From the NCBI GenBank assembly GCA_009885275.1, contig VFKY01000343.1:1-21771 (forward strand): a stretch of DNA of 21,771 nt, read 5' to 3'. Each line of letters starts with the position of its first letter. Position 1 is the first letter of the stretch. The notes beneath the pieces are model-generated. The model was not told where the DNA came from and ran no database searches. It saw only the letters and a list, made by a program, of their open reading frames with translations. Source of the DNA: Verrucomicrobiota bacterium (lineage in GTDB: Bacteria > Verrucomicrobiota > Verrucomicrobiia > Verrucomicrobiales > Verrucomicrobiaceae). This document shows positions 7,933 to 15,060 of this stretch, piece by piece. Position numbers and translations under genes: made by a program.

Positions 7933-8805
7933 ATGAAACGACTTCTTCCTCTCTTCTTTTTCGCAACTTCACTCAGTGCCGCTGAACCCTTAACCCTAAA
8001 GCTTTGGCCGCAAGGAGCTCCTGAAAAAGAGGGTTTTAAAATGGAAGCGGAAAAACTCATGCCGCCAAAGGATGATAATGATGTCGCGCGAGTGACCAAT
8101 GTCACAGAGCCTACCATTACGATCTACAAGCCCGAGAAACCCAATGGCACGGCAGTTTTAATCTGCCCTGGTGGTGGTTATTCCATTCTCGCCATTGAAC
8201 ACGAAGGTTCGCAGGTTTGTGAGTGGTTGAATTCTCTTGGCGTCACTGGAGTTCTTCTTAAGTATCGGGTGCCGAAGCGTGATGCCAATGATCCTAGCAA
8301 GGAACCATTGCAGGACGCGCAACGCGCCATGGGGTTGATTCGTCATCATGCCGCGGAATGGGGTATCAAGCCTGACCACATTGGCATTCTCGGATTCTCT
8401 GCTGGCGGTCACCTTACAGTAATGACCACTCTACATCCTAATGAGCGAACCTATACCCAAGATGCAGCTCTTGATGTCGAAGACGCCACACCGAATTTTT
8501 CCATTCCAATTTATCCAGCTTATCTCACCGTTAAAGGTGACGACTTCCATCTCACCCCAGAAATAAAAGTCACAACGAAGTCCCCTCCCATGTGCCTCGT
8601 TCACGCCAACGATGACAAGCTCAGCGCTTCTGCCAGTGCCCTGCTTTATCTAGAATACAAGAAGCTTGGACTCCCCTCAGAACTCCATATCTACGCCAAA
8701 GGAGGCCATGGATTCGGAATGAAGAAAAGTGGTAATCCCGTCAATGATTGGACACAACGAGTCGGTGAATGGATGAAAAGTATGGGGCTACTAGGAGGCT
8801 CATAG
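7933..8805 (+). CDS. Secreted alpha/beta hydrolase, probable carbohydrate/xylan esterase
   Basis: 290 residues. A signal peptide (MKRLLPLFFFATSLSAA, cleavage about residue 17) indicates export. The alpha/beta hydrolase fold has an oxyanion loop CPGGGYSIL (78-86), nucleophile S156 in GFSAGGH, an acid at D227 or D228 (HANDDKL), and H259 in GGHGFG. The start of the mature part, LKLWPQGAPE, is typical of the endo-1,4-beta-xylanase/acetylxylan-esterase-like proteins common in Planctomycetota and Verrucomicrobiota. The likely role is removing acyl groups from polysaccharide or other esters outside the cytoplasm. No glycoside hydrolase gene is adjacent, so the substrate stays open. It stands alone between the divergent macro gene and the convergent ribosomal cluster. 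Confidence 0.88.
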   Translation: MKRLLPLFFFATSLSAAEPLTLKLWPQGAPEKEGFKMEAEKLMPPKDDNDVARVTNVTEPTITIYKPEKPNGTAVLICPGGGYSILAIEHEGSQVCEWLNSLGVTGVLLKYRVPKRDANDPSKEPLQDAQRAMGLIRHHAAEWGIKPDHIGILGFSAGGHLTVMTTLHPNERTYTQDAALDVEDATPNFSIPIYPAYLTVKGDDFHLTPEIKVTTKSPPMCLVHANDDKLSASASALLYLEYKKLGLPSELHIYAKGGHGFGMKKSGNPVNDWTQRVGEWMKSMGLLGGS

Positions 8806-9009
8806 GATCTTGCTACAAGGTATTCACGAATGCCTTGTGGATATAAGCGAGCTTCCTCTTTTTTTGGACGATAACACCGTTCGGCGCCACCCCATCTCAA
8901 TATCGAAGCTATTTTGCACGCGTCCCCTACAAAATATCCTGCTTAATCGACAACTCCCCTTATGGGAGCTGATCTTTAAAGGAGGAAGCTGAGTAAACGT
9001 CACGTCACA

Positions 9010-9043
9010 AAAAAACGCAGACTCTTTCGAGACTGCGTTTTTT
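9010..9043 (-). terminator. Intrinsic terminator of the rpmJ-rpsM-rpsK-rpsD cluster (likely bidirectional)
   Basis: An 11-bp perfect stem (9010-9020 with 9033-9043) flanks a single A/A mismatch, three further pairs CTC/GAG and a TTTC loop. On the minus strand the stem ends in a run of seven T. It lies 19 nt beyond the rpsD stop. The plus strand also has a T run, so it may stop readthrough from the esterase gene at 8805. Confidence 0.92.
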
Positions 9044-9062
9044 AAAAGGGATGGAAGTTCGA

Positions 9063-9674
9063 TTAGCGAGAATACAACTCAACAACGAGCTGCTCATTCA
9101 CAAACACTTCGATTTCTTCACGTTCAGGCGCGCGATTGACAGTGCCAGTAAGTTTATCGCGATCCACGGTAACCCAATCAGGAATTACAACACCTTGTGT
9201 AAGATCAAGGAAGCGATTGGCCAGTTGCTGAGAGCGAGGACTGCTCTTCACCGCAACCACATCACCTGCTTTGATAATTGCACTGGAAATATTGACGCGA
9301 TGACCATTAACGGTGACATGGCCATGTCCAACCATCTGACGGGAAGCAAAGCGACTATTGGCAAAACCCATCCGATAAACCACGTTATCGAGACGCTGCT
9401 CAAGCAATTGAAGCAAAATCGTACCGGTTACACCTTTGCGGCGAACAGCTTCTGCGAAGAAACGACGAAATTGTTTTTCAAGAACACCATAGGTGTGACG
9501 AAGCTTTTGTTTCTCAGCAAGAGCAATACCATAATCAGACAATTTGCGACGCGTATTGCGTGCTCCATGCTGCCCCGGAGGGAAATTGCGCAACTCAAGA
9601 GCTTTTGAGGGACCAAACAGAGCAACGCCATAACGACGTGCGATCTTTTCTTTAGGACCAGTATAACGTGCCAT
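9063..9674 (-). CDS. rpsD: 30S ribosomal protein S4
   Basis: 203 residues, normal length. It is a primary 16S rRNA binder in early small-subunit assembly. The N-terminal domain begins MARYTGPKEKIARRYG and includes NFPPGQHGARNTRRKLSDYG (31-50). The S4 RNA-binding domain is at about 91-155 (LEQRLDNVVYRMGFANSR, then ASRQMVGHGHVTVNG). The protein has no cysteine, so it is the zinc-free form. It is last in a four-gene cluster, 33 nt after rpsK, and followed by a strong terminator. In many bacteria rpoA and rplQ come next; here they do not. There is no Shine-Dalgarno, and the leader before the ATG is A/T-rich. Confidence 0.98.
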   Translation of the reverse strand: MARYTGPKEKIARRYGVALFGPSKALELRNFPPGQHGARNTRRKLSDYGIALAEKQKLRHTYGVLEKQFRRFFAEAVRRKGVTGTILLQLLEQRLDNVVYRMGFANSRFASRQMVGHGHVTVNGHRVNISSAIIKAGDVVAVKSSPRSQQLANRFLDLTQGVVIPDWVTVDRDKLTGTVNRAPEREEIEVFVNEQLVVELYSR

Positions 9675-9707
9675 AACAGGTAAAAATAGATGCTTGAAGA
9701 GAGTTTA

Positions 9708-10289
9708 CTAGACGCGACGGGCTTTAGGTGGACGGCATCCATTATGCGGAACTGGAGTTACATCCTTGATGACAGAAACTTCAATACCAAGAGCTTGCAC
9801 AGCGCGAACTGCTGATTCACGACCTGAACCTGGACCATTGAGACGCACTTCAGCCTCTTTAAGGCCATGACTCATTGCTTGACGACAAGCATCTTGAGAA
9901 ACCACTTGAGCCGCATAAGCCGTAGCTTTACGAGAACCCTTGAAGCCCATTTTACCAGCCGTAGACCATCCAATGACATTACCATTGCGATCAGACACAC
10001 TTACTTGAGTGTTATTGAAGGTTGCCGTTACATGAACAATGCCAGCGCTGACATTCTTACTGCCCTTGGCTTTGACTATTTTAGCAGCTTCAGGCGCACC
10101 TTCAATGCTAAGAAAGACGTCATTGATCGTCTTTTGCTTTTCTTTTTCAGAAAGCGGAGCAGTAGACGCGGCAACCACGGGAGCAGACGCAGCAGGAGCG
10201 GCAACCACGGGAGCGACCTGAGCAGGAGTTTCGGATTGAATGGCAGCCTCTAATTCAGCTGCGTCGGGGATGATGTTATCTTCGGCCAT
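9708..10289 (-). CDS. rpsK: 30S ribosomal protein S11 with long N-terminal extension
   Basis: 193 residues against about 129 in E. coli. The conserved S11 core runs from about residue 70 ([20 protein letters not shown]) to the end, with [22 protein letters not shown] and the C-terminal [18 protein letters not shown], all hallmarks of S11 on the 30S platform. The first 69 residues are extra: an acidic start ([17 protein letters not shown]), an Ala/Pro/Val stretch (21-45) with a ten-residue repeat, and a charged helical segment (46-69). There is no Met before the core at which a normal-length protein could start, and the ATG at 10289 sits 31 nt after rpsM. S11 identity is certain; the start assignment is likely but not proven. 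Confidence 0.96.
   Translation of the reverse strand: MAEDNIIPDAAELEAAIQSETPAQVAPVVAAPAASAPVVAASTAPLSEKEKQKTINDVFLSIEGAPEAAKIVKAKGSKNVSAGIVHVTATFNNTQVSVSDRNGNVIGWSTAGKMGFKGSRKATAYAAQVVSQDACRQAMSHGLKEAEVRLNGPGSGRESAVRAVQALGIEVSVIKDVTPVPHNGCRPPKARRV
10168..10228. repeat. 30-bp imperfect tandem repeat inside rpsK
   Basis: The 17-nt sequence at 10168-10184 recurs exactly at 10198-10214, and AGCAGGAG at 10191-10198 recurs at 10221-10228, both with a 30-bp offset. In protein this gives two decapeptides, [10 protein letters not shown] and [10 protein letters not shown]. It indicates growth of the S11 tail by in-frame duplication. Confidence 0.85.
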
Positions 10290-10320
10290 GATAGGATACT
10301 ATAAAAAATTCAGTCTCGGA

Positions 10321-10716
10321 CTACACCTTGCCTGTCTTGGCGTTAGGATTGCGTGTCACGCCAACGGTCTTACGCTTACCCTTACGAGTACGGGCATTGG
10401 TTTTAGTGCGCTGACCACGAACCGGAAGCCCACGACGATGGCGAGTGGCACGGTAACAGTTAATGTTGGCAAGGCGCTTCATATGAGCACCAAGCTCACG
10501 GCGAAGATCGCCTTCAACCACGATACCTCTTGATGCAACCACACGGCTAATTTCAGCAAGTTGCTCATCGGTAAGCTCACCCGCACGAATGCTCGGATCA
10601 ATTCGGGTTTCCACGAGGATCTTTCTCGTTAAAGACGGGCCAATGCCGTAAATATAGGGAAGTGACGCTTCGATGCGCTTCTCATTAGGGATCTCAACTC
10701 CAAGCAGACGTGCCAT
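10321..10716 (-). CDS. rpsM: 30S ribosomal protein S13
   Basis: 131 residues, slightly longer than the usual 115-125. S13 sits in the head of the small subunit and contacts P-site tRNA and the large subunit. The opening MARLLGVEIPNEKRIEASL, the helix-hairpin-helix IYGIGPSLTRKIL (22-34) and the basic tail motif GLPVRGQRTKTNARTRKGK (96-114) are diagnostic. The last residues (TVGVTRNPNAKTGKV) form a small extension beyond the common end. It is second in the cluster, 24 nt after rpmJ and 31 nt before rpsK, without a Shine-Dalgarno. Confidence 0.98.
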   Translation of the reverse strand: MARLLGVEIPNEKRIEASLPYIYGIGPSLTRKILVETRIDPSIRAGELTDEQLAEISRVVASRGIVVEGDLRRELGAHMKRLANINCYRATRHRRGLPVRGQRTKTNARTRKGKRKTVGVTRNPNAKTGKV

Positions 10717-10740
10717 AAACAGTTACGATAGAATTATAGG

Positions 10741-10854
10741 TTAACCTTGACGCTGTTTGTGGCGCGGGTTTTTACAGACAATACGGACAACACCCTTGCG
10801 GCGAATAACGCGGCAGGACTCACACAAACGTTTAACTGAAGGGCGAACTCGCAT
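10741..10854 (-). CDS. rpmJ: 50S ribosomal protein L36
   Basis: 37 residues starting at the ATG 10854 ([20 protein letters not shown]...). An in-frame upstream TTG gives a 63-residue reading frame that has no L36 features in its extra part. The zinc-ribbon ligands C11, C14, C27 and H32 are all present, so this is the zinc-binding form. The end NPRHKQRQG is invariant in the family. It is first in the cluster with rpsM, rpsK and rpsD. In many bacteria rpmJ lies between secY/infA and rpsM; here the gene upstream is an M16 protease. Confidence 0.96.
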   Translation of the reverse strand: MRVRPSVKRLCESCRVIRRKGVVRIVCKNPRHKQRQG

Positions 10855-10870
10855 GATAAATAACGTTGAT

Positions 10871-10901
10871 AAAATAAAACGCCGCAGCCAATTTAGCGGC
10901 G
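10871..10901 (-). terminator. Hairpin with T-rich tail between the M16 gene and rpmJ
   Basis: On the minus strand a 6-bp all-GC stem (10880-10885 with 10896-10901, loop of 10) is followed by TTTTATTTT. It lies 79 nt after the M16 stop and 25 nt before the rpmJ start (16 nt counting the T tail). The simplest reading is the intrinsic terminator of the protease gene. A possible promoter upstream of it would instead make it a leader hairpin of the ribosomal cluster. Confidence 0.65.
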
Positions 10902-10912
10902 GAGGGGTGATA

Positions 10913-10940
10913 TGTTTAGCAAGGACTAACAATCATGCAA
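10913..10940 (-). promoter_or_regulatory. Weak candidate promoter for the rpmJ cluster
   Basis: Reading the minus strand, TTGCAT (10940-10935) and TAAACA (10918-10913) are separated by 16 bp. It lies in the only gap upstream of rpmJ where a cluster promoter could be, but both boxes match poorly. If real, transcripts would pass through the hairpin at 10880-10901. Confidence 0.25.
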
Positions 10941-10980
10941 GGGTGAAGTCGTCTTTTTTTGCAAGTTTTTCTGTTGAATC

Positions 10981-13815
10981 CTATGGTTTGGAGGCAGCCT
11001 GAGGCATCAAGCCAATAGTGATCGATTTTTCTTTGCCAAGATATTGCTTGGCCAATGCTTCGATCTCCTCTTTTTTTATGCCTGAAAAATCGTCGATCAA
11101 TGAGCGACACCAATCAAGTCTGTAGGGCTGGGCTTGAGCGTTTACCAACACTCTGGTCAGCCAATATTTATTATCACGACGCATTTGCACTAACTGTTGC
11201 ATCTGTGGTTCCCGAGCCCGCTGAAATTCATCATCCGTGATACCCGAAGAAATACCTTGCGCGATATTCAAAAACATTGGCTTAACCTTTGCCACCTGCT
11301 CAGGCTTAAGCGTAGCCATGGCTGTCATGTAACCATATCCAGGGAATGTGTCACTTGCGACATGATAGCCCGCGGGACTGTATGTTTCCCCAAGCTCTTC
11401 GCGAATTTTCAAGCGCAAACGATCATCAAAAATCTCCCCCAATAAGACAAGGCGTCGAGTGCGCTTGATGTCAAGCATGTCTTCGGTAGGCCAATATGCT
11501 AAAGCATAAGCGCGTGGAATTTCAGTAACAAATGTGAAATCCTTGTCCCTAATTCCAGTGGGCATGGAAACCTTGCGCGCCTCTGCAAAATCCTGTTTTT
11601 TAGCCATCCGATCAGGAAGTGCTCCAAAAGTGCTCATAAGAGACGCAATAACTTTATCTACATCGACATCGCCTATAACGGAGATTTCCAAATAACTTTT
11701 TTGCAGTGCTGGGGTGAGCCACATCCTAAGTTCAGCCAAATTACGCGACTCCATAATTGCACGTTTTGGAAAACTAAATCGAGGGTCATCTTTGTGAATA
11801 AAGCCGATGACTTGATTTTGCATCACACCTTCCGCTGTATGCTCAAGCTCTGTGTAAATGGCATCAAGATTTTTTTTGAACTGGCGATCCGCCTCCTCCC
11901 TGTAACCAGGCGCCGTTAAGTAGGCGCACATGAGTTGCACCTGAGAATTGAAATCTTCAGGTGTTGTCTTGCCACCAAGTACAAATGAGTCATCTCCAAC
12001 AGAAAAGTCCACGCCCACACTTTTACTCGCAAAGATACGCCTTAAGTCGTCAACGCTATGCTTTTCCAATCCAGCGCCATGAAATACACTTTGAGCATAA
12101 GGAATGATGCCAGGCATATCCAAAGGCGCCTCCAATTTGCCTCCACCAAAACTAACCAAGATTCGAACACTGTTTTTCTCGAAGTCCGATTTTTTGACAT
12201 TCACACGAACCTGATTTGCAAACACCACTTGTGTTATTTCTAAATCATTGACCTCATGACGTGAATCGACTTTCCCAATTTTACCTATATTCGAATAGGC
12301 AAACGCAGAGTCTTCGTGCCGCTTCGGCGCGGCGACCTCTAGTTTTGCGCTATCATGATAAACAGCAAGTAGAGCATTACTAGAGTCATCAAGCTTGATG
12401 TTTCCACCCATAAATATTTGGATATCCTTACTCTTCCAAGAATCTCTAAAGGCCTCCAGACAATCCTCGATCTTAACGCTAGCAATCTCTGCTTCTACAC
12501 GCTTAAAATCGTCCGCGGGATCTGTGAAAACCTGCTCTGCCCCTAATGCTCGAACTAACCCATCAGCGAGGTCGCTATTTTTACGCGTATCCTTCTGCTC
12601 CGCCCGCAGTCGCGCACCTTTCAAAAACGTGGCTTTAGCCTCTTCAAATTCAGACTTGGTATACCCATGTAACAATGCTCGACGAAGCTCTTGTTCACAG
12701 AGACTTAATGCCGCCTTCCATTGCTCAGGTTTACATTTGGCATAAACACCATTGTTCTCAACAAATTTGAACATCTCATAATTATAACTTTCCGCTTCCA
12801 TCAACGGCGAATTCTCTGCTTTTGCCAGTTCTGAAAAACGCTGATTCAACATGCCATCAGCTAAAATGCGAGTCATTTTACGGCGGCGATGCGCCACACT
12901 ATCACTATCCTTACTTGCTTCAGATATTGTCTCAATACTAATATCCGTTGCGGCCGCTTCCATTTCCGTATGAAGCATTGCGACGACTCCTCTTCCTTTT
13001 ACAAGCTTACCTAAATTCGGATCAATGGAATCACCACGGCGCTCTTTGACATCGCTAAAATGTGATTTGATCAATTTCTCAACTAACGCGACATCGACAT
13101 CCCCTGTAACTATGACGACTGCACGCTTAGGGGTGTACCACTTGTCATAGAAATCTTGAAAGCGAGCCCTACTCATGGACTTGATCGTTTCATTAAGTCC
13201 AATCGGCATTCTCTTTGGAATAATGGATTCCGGCATCGCAAAGTTATATCCAGCTTCCATAACTCGAGTTTCCACGGAATCACGCGCCAATTTTTCGCTA
13301 AGGATCACGCCACGCTCTTTGTCAATCTCAGCCTGCCCTAGTAACATACCGTCAAGATCGTCACGAAATAACTGCATCCCCTCCGTAAGCATAGCCTCAT
13401 CAACTCGTGGCATTTCAAGTTTATAAACAGTCTCCTTGAAGGAAGTATGCGCATTGGTGTCTGCGCCGAATCCCATTCCAAGTCTTTGAAAACGCTCCAC
13501 CATCGTTCCCGCTGCAAAATTCTTAGAACCATTGAATGCCATATGCTCCAAAAAATGAGCCATTCCTTGCTGGTCATCTTCCTCCATCAATGAACCTGCA
13601 TCTACAAAGAGCCGAAGGCTGGCGCGCCCGGGCAAGGGGAATTTATTGGGGTAAACCACATAACGAATACCATTTTCGAGTTTACCGAAAACTGCATTAC
13701 GGTCAGGTTTAAGATCGCTCTTTTCATGGATCCAAGTTTCAGCATTCGCCGATAAGGTCAGCAGTCCAATCGAGGCTATGGCCACCATGCATGTAGAGTG
13801 ATACGGATTTTTCAT
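10981..13815 (-). CDS. Secreted M16 family zinc metalloprotease (pitrilysin-like)
   Basis: 944 residues. A signal peptide (about 1-25, ending SANA) suggests a periplasmic location. The N-terminal M16 domain has the inverted zinc motif HFLEH (H87, E90 as base, H91), with E174 in ERGVILSE as the likely third ligand. A non-catalytic partner domain follows, and a second M16-like half occupies the C-terminal part, including LRLKIREELGETYSPAGY at about 790-815. This long two-half form matches PqqL-like and pitrilysin-like peptidases that close as a clamshell around peptides. The likely role is degradation of peptides in the envelope. It lies 169 bp after the hydrolase gene on the same strand and is followed by a terminator-like hairpin. 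There is no Shine-Dalgarno. The family is certain; the substrate is unknown. Confidence 0.95.
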   Translation of the reverse strand: MKNPYHSTCMVAIASIGLLTLSANAETWIHEKSDLKPDRNAVFGKLENGIRYVVYPNKFPLPGRASLRLFVDAGSLMEEDDQQGMAHFLEHMAFNGSKNFAAGTMVERFQRLGMGFGADTNAHTSFKETVYKLEMPRVDEAMLTEGMQLFRDDLDGMLLGQAEIDKERGVILSEKLARDSVETRVMEAGYNFAMPESIIPKRMPIGLNETIKSMSRARFQDFYDKWYTPKRAVVIVTGDVDVALVEKLIKSHFSDVKERRGDSIDPNLGKLVKGRGVVAMLHTEMEAAATDISIETISEASKDSDSVAHRRRKMTRILADGMLNQRFSELAKAENSPLMEAESYNYEMFKFVENNGVYAKCKPEQWKAALSLCEQELRRALLHGYTKSEFEEAKATFLKGARLRAEQKDTRKNSDLADGLVRALGAEQVFTDPADDFKRVEAEIASVKIEDCLEAFRDSWKSKDIQIFMGGNIKLDDSSNALLAVYHDSAKLEVAAPKRHEDSAFAYSNIGKIGKVDSRHEVNDLEITQVVFANQVRVNVKKSDFEKNSVRILVSFGGGKLEAPLDMPGIIPYAQSVFHGAGLEKHSVDDLRRIFASKSVGVDFSVGDDSFVLGGKTTPEDFNSQVQLMCAYLTAPGYREEADRQFKKNLDAIYTELEHTAEGVMQNQVIGFIHKDDPRFSFPKRAIMESRNLAELRMWLTPALQKSYLEISVIGDVDVDKVIASLMSTFGALPDRMAKKQDFAEARKVSMPTGIRDKDFTFVTEIPRAYALAYWPTEDMLDIKRTRRLVLLGEIFDDRLRLKIREELGETYSPAGYHVASDTFPGYGYMTAMATLKPEQVAKVKPMFLNIAQGISSGITDDEFQRAREPQMQQLVQMRRDNKYWLTRVLVNAQAQPYRLDWCRSLIDDFSGIKKEEIEALAKQYLGKEKSITIGLMPQAASKP

Positions 13816-13984
13816 AGGCGAATAGTAAAAAAATGATGCCGAATTAATGATCTAATAATTTTATGAGCAAACTAAGACAGTATTCATCATCGTTTGTTTC
13901 AAATTGATTTTCCCAGTTGAAAGAAAACCAGCCGATTTTCACGTGCAACCTCGAACGCTTAACTCAGCCAGCTCCGATCAAGAA

Positions 13985-14851
13985 TCACATCAAATCAACG
14001 TGCCCTTCCGGGTCTGGTTCAATAAAGCCTTGCGCAACGAGAAAATCATCCAGCACGTTGAGAGTGCTTTGATAGAAATCAAACGACACATTAAAGTTAA
14101 AAAAACCGTGCCCTTGTCCCTCATACGACAGGAAGTCACACTGATTCTTTTTCTTCTTCATCTTGTGAGCAAAGTTAGCGGACGATTCGATGGGGAGGAC
14201 CCTATCATGAGTGCCGTGAAAAATGACAGAAGGAGGTAAGCCTTTAGCAATGGCCCCCATGAGATTTGCTTTCTTAGCTTGATCAGGAGTGGCGAATCGA
14301 TCAAAGCCGAAACCTTTCTTCGATGTGTCCAACACTGGGTTGAACAGAGCAAGCGCATTAGGCGCGCATGAAGTGTTACCATCTTCCCCCGGTTCATCAA
14401 AGTCTTTTAACATCGCAGCCGCCGCTATGATGTGCGCACCGCCACTGCCTCCCGCTCCGACAATCTTGCCCTGATTAATACCCAACTCAACGGCGTTTAA
14501 TCTCAACCATCGCATGGCAGAGCGCGCATCCTGCATGGCCTCCACTGGTGTCGCGCCATGTCTTACTCCTACCCTGTAGTCAAAAGCCATAGCCATCATG
14601 CCACGAGATGCAAGGTACACACAGTGCGGGGCAAACTGGCTGACAAGCCCATTATCCCATCCGCTGCTATAAAAAAATGCAACAACACTCTTTGGATACG
14701 TCGGAGCCTTACTGGCCTCCGGTTCCCATATAAAAACAGGCAAGTTAATACCATTTACTGTTTTATATGTCTCTTCACGAGCAGTCTTCAAAAGCTCGCG
14801 ATTGCGATCAATCAAAGGTGCTTTGGCGAGTGTTTCTTCGTTGGACTGCAT
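13985..14851 (-). CDS. Alpha/beta hydrolase (esterase/lipase-like)
   Basis: 288 residues with no clear signal peptide, so probably cytoplasmic. The catalytic triad is visible: S136 in GAGGSGGAH, D216 in HGTHDRVLP, and H248 in GQGHGF. The fold core starts near KSVVAFFYSSGWDNG (54-68), where FYSSGW stands at the place of the HGGGW oxyanion loop of hormone-sensitive-lipase-like esterases. DARSAMRWLR (108-117) precedes the nucleophile, as usual in this family. It resembles the secreted esterase at 7933 in fold but not closely in sequence. It is upstream of the M16 gene on the same strand, with a 169-bp gap that argues against tight coupling, and divergent from the exported protein at 15061. The natural substrate cannot be predicted. 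Confidence 0.87.
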   Translation of the reverse strand: MQSNEETLAKAPLIDRNRELLKTAREETYKTVNGINLPVFIWEPEASKAPTYPKSVVAFFYSSGWDNGLVSQFAPHCVYLASRGMMAMAFDYRVGVRHGATPVEAMQDARSAMRWLRLNAVELGINQGKIVGAGGSGGAHIIAAAAMLKDFDEPGEDGNTSCAPNALALFNPVLDTSKKGFGFDRFATPDQAKKANLMGAIAKGLPPSVIFHGTHDRVLPIESSANFAHKMKKKKNQCDFLSYEGQGHGFFNFNVSFDFYQSTLNVLDDFLVAQGFIEPDPEGHVDLM

Positions 14852-14981
14852 TTAAAAAAAGCGAACATGACAATCGAGAGATTCCCACGCTCAGCAAATA
14901 CTTTTACATTTGCATCTGATATTGACCTGTTTTCGTGGTGTAAATCTACCCAAAATCAGGTAGCTAGTCTCTCTTATGCCT

Positions 14982-15003
14982 AGTTAATTTGGCTTTATTA
15001 ACT
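14982..15003. repeat. Perfect 7-bp inverted repeat in the divergent spacer, possible operator
   Basis: AGTTAAT and ATTAACT are separated by 8 bp between the divergent hydrolase and exported-protein genes. The size and symmetry suit a dimeric regulator site, but the arms are A/T-rich and could be chance. Confidence 0.3.
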
Positions 15004-15014
15004 CACGAAAGTCG

Positions 15015-15045
15015 TTGTATGCCTTTTGCGTTCTACTGATACAAT
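15015..15045 (+). promoter_or_regulatory. Candidate promoter for the exported protein at 15061
   Basis: TACAAT at 15040-15045 is a good -10 box (five of six). The best -35 is TTGTAT at 15015-15020 with a long 19-bp spacer. The start would be near 15052, giving a leader of under 10 nt before the ATG. Confidence 0.3.
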
Positions 15046-15060
15046 GCTAGCCTAAAAAAC

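Noticed and set aside
8810..8992. 60-codon open frame between the esterase and the ribosomal cluster
   Set aside because: It starts at TTG, has no start signal and no recognisable feature; the 257-bp gap holds only the terminator with confidence. A 5-bp hairpin CTCCC/GGGAG near 8954-8970 lacks a T run.
9051..9608. 185-codon open frame on the plus strand, antisense to rpsD
   Set aside because: rpsD is certain, and the antisense product shows no protein-like pattern.
10855..10932. Upstream extension of rpmJ to a 63-residue protein
   Set aside because: L36 is 37-38 residues in bacteria and the ATG at 10854 matches this; the extension would also cover the terminator hairpin.
12395..12745. 116-codon open frame on the plus strand, antisense to the M16 gene
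   Set aside because: The Ser/Ala-rich translation is typical of the opposite strand of a coding region, and the M16 frame is continuous.
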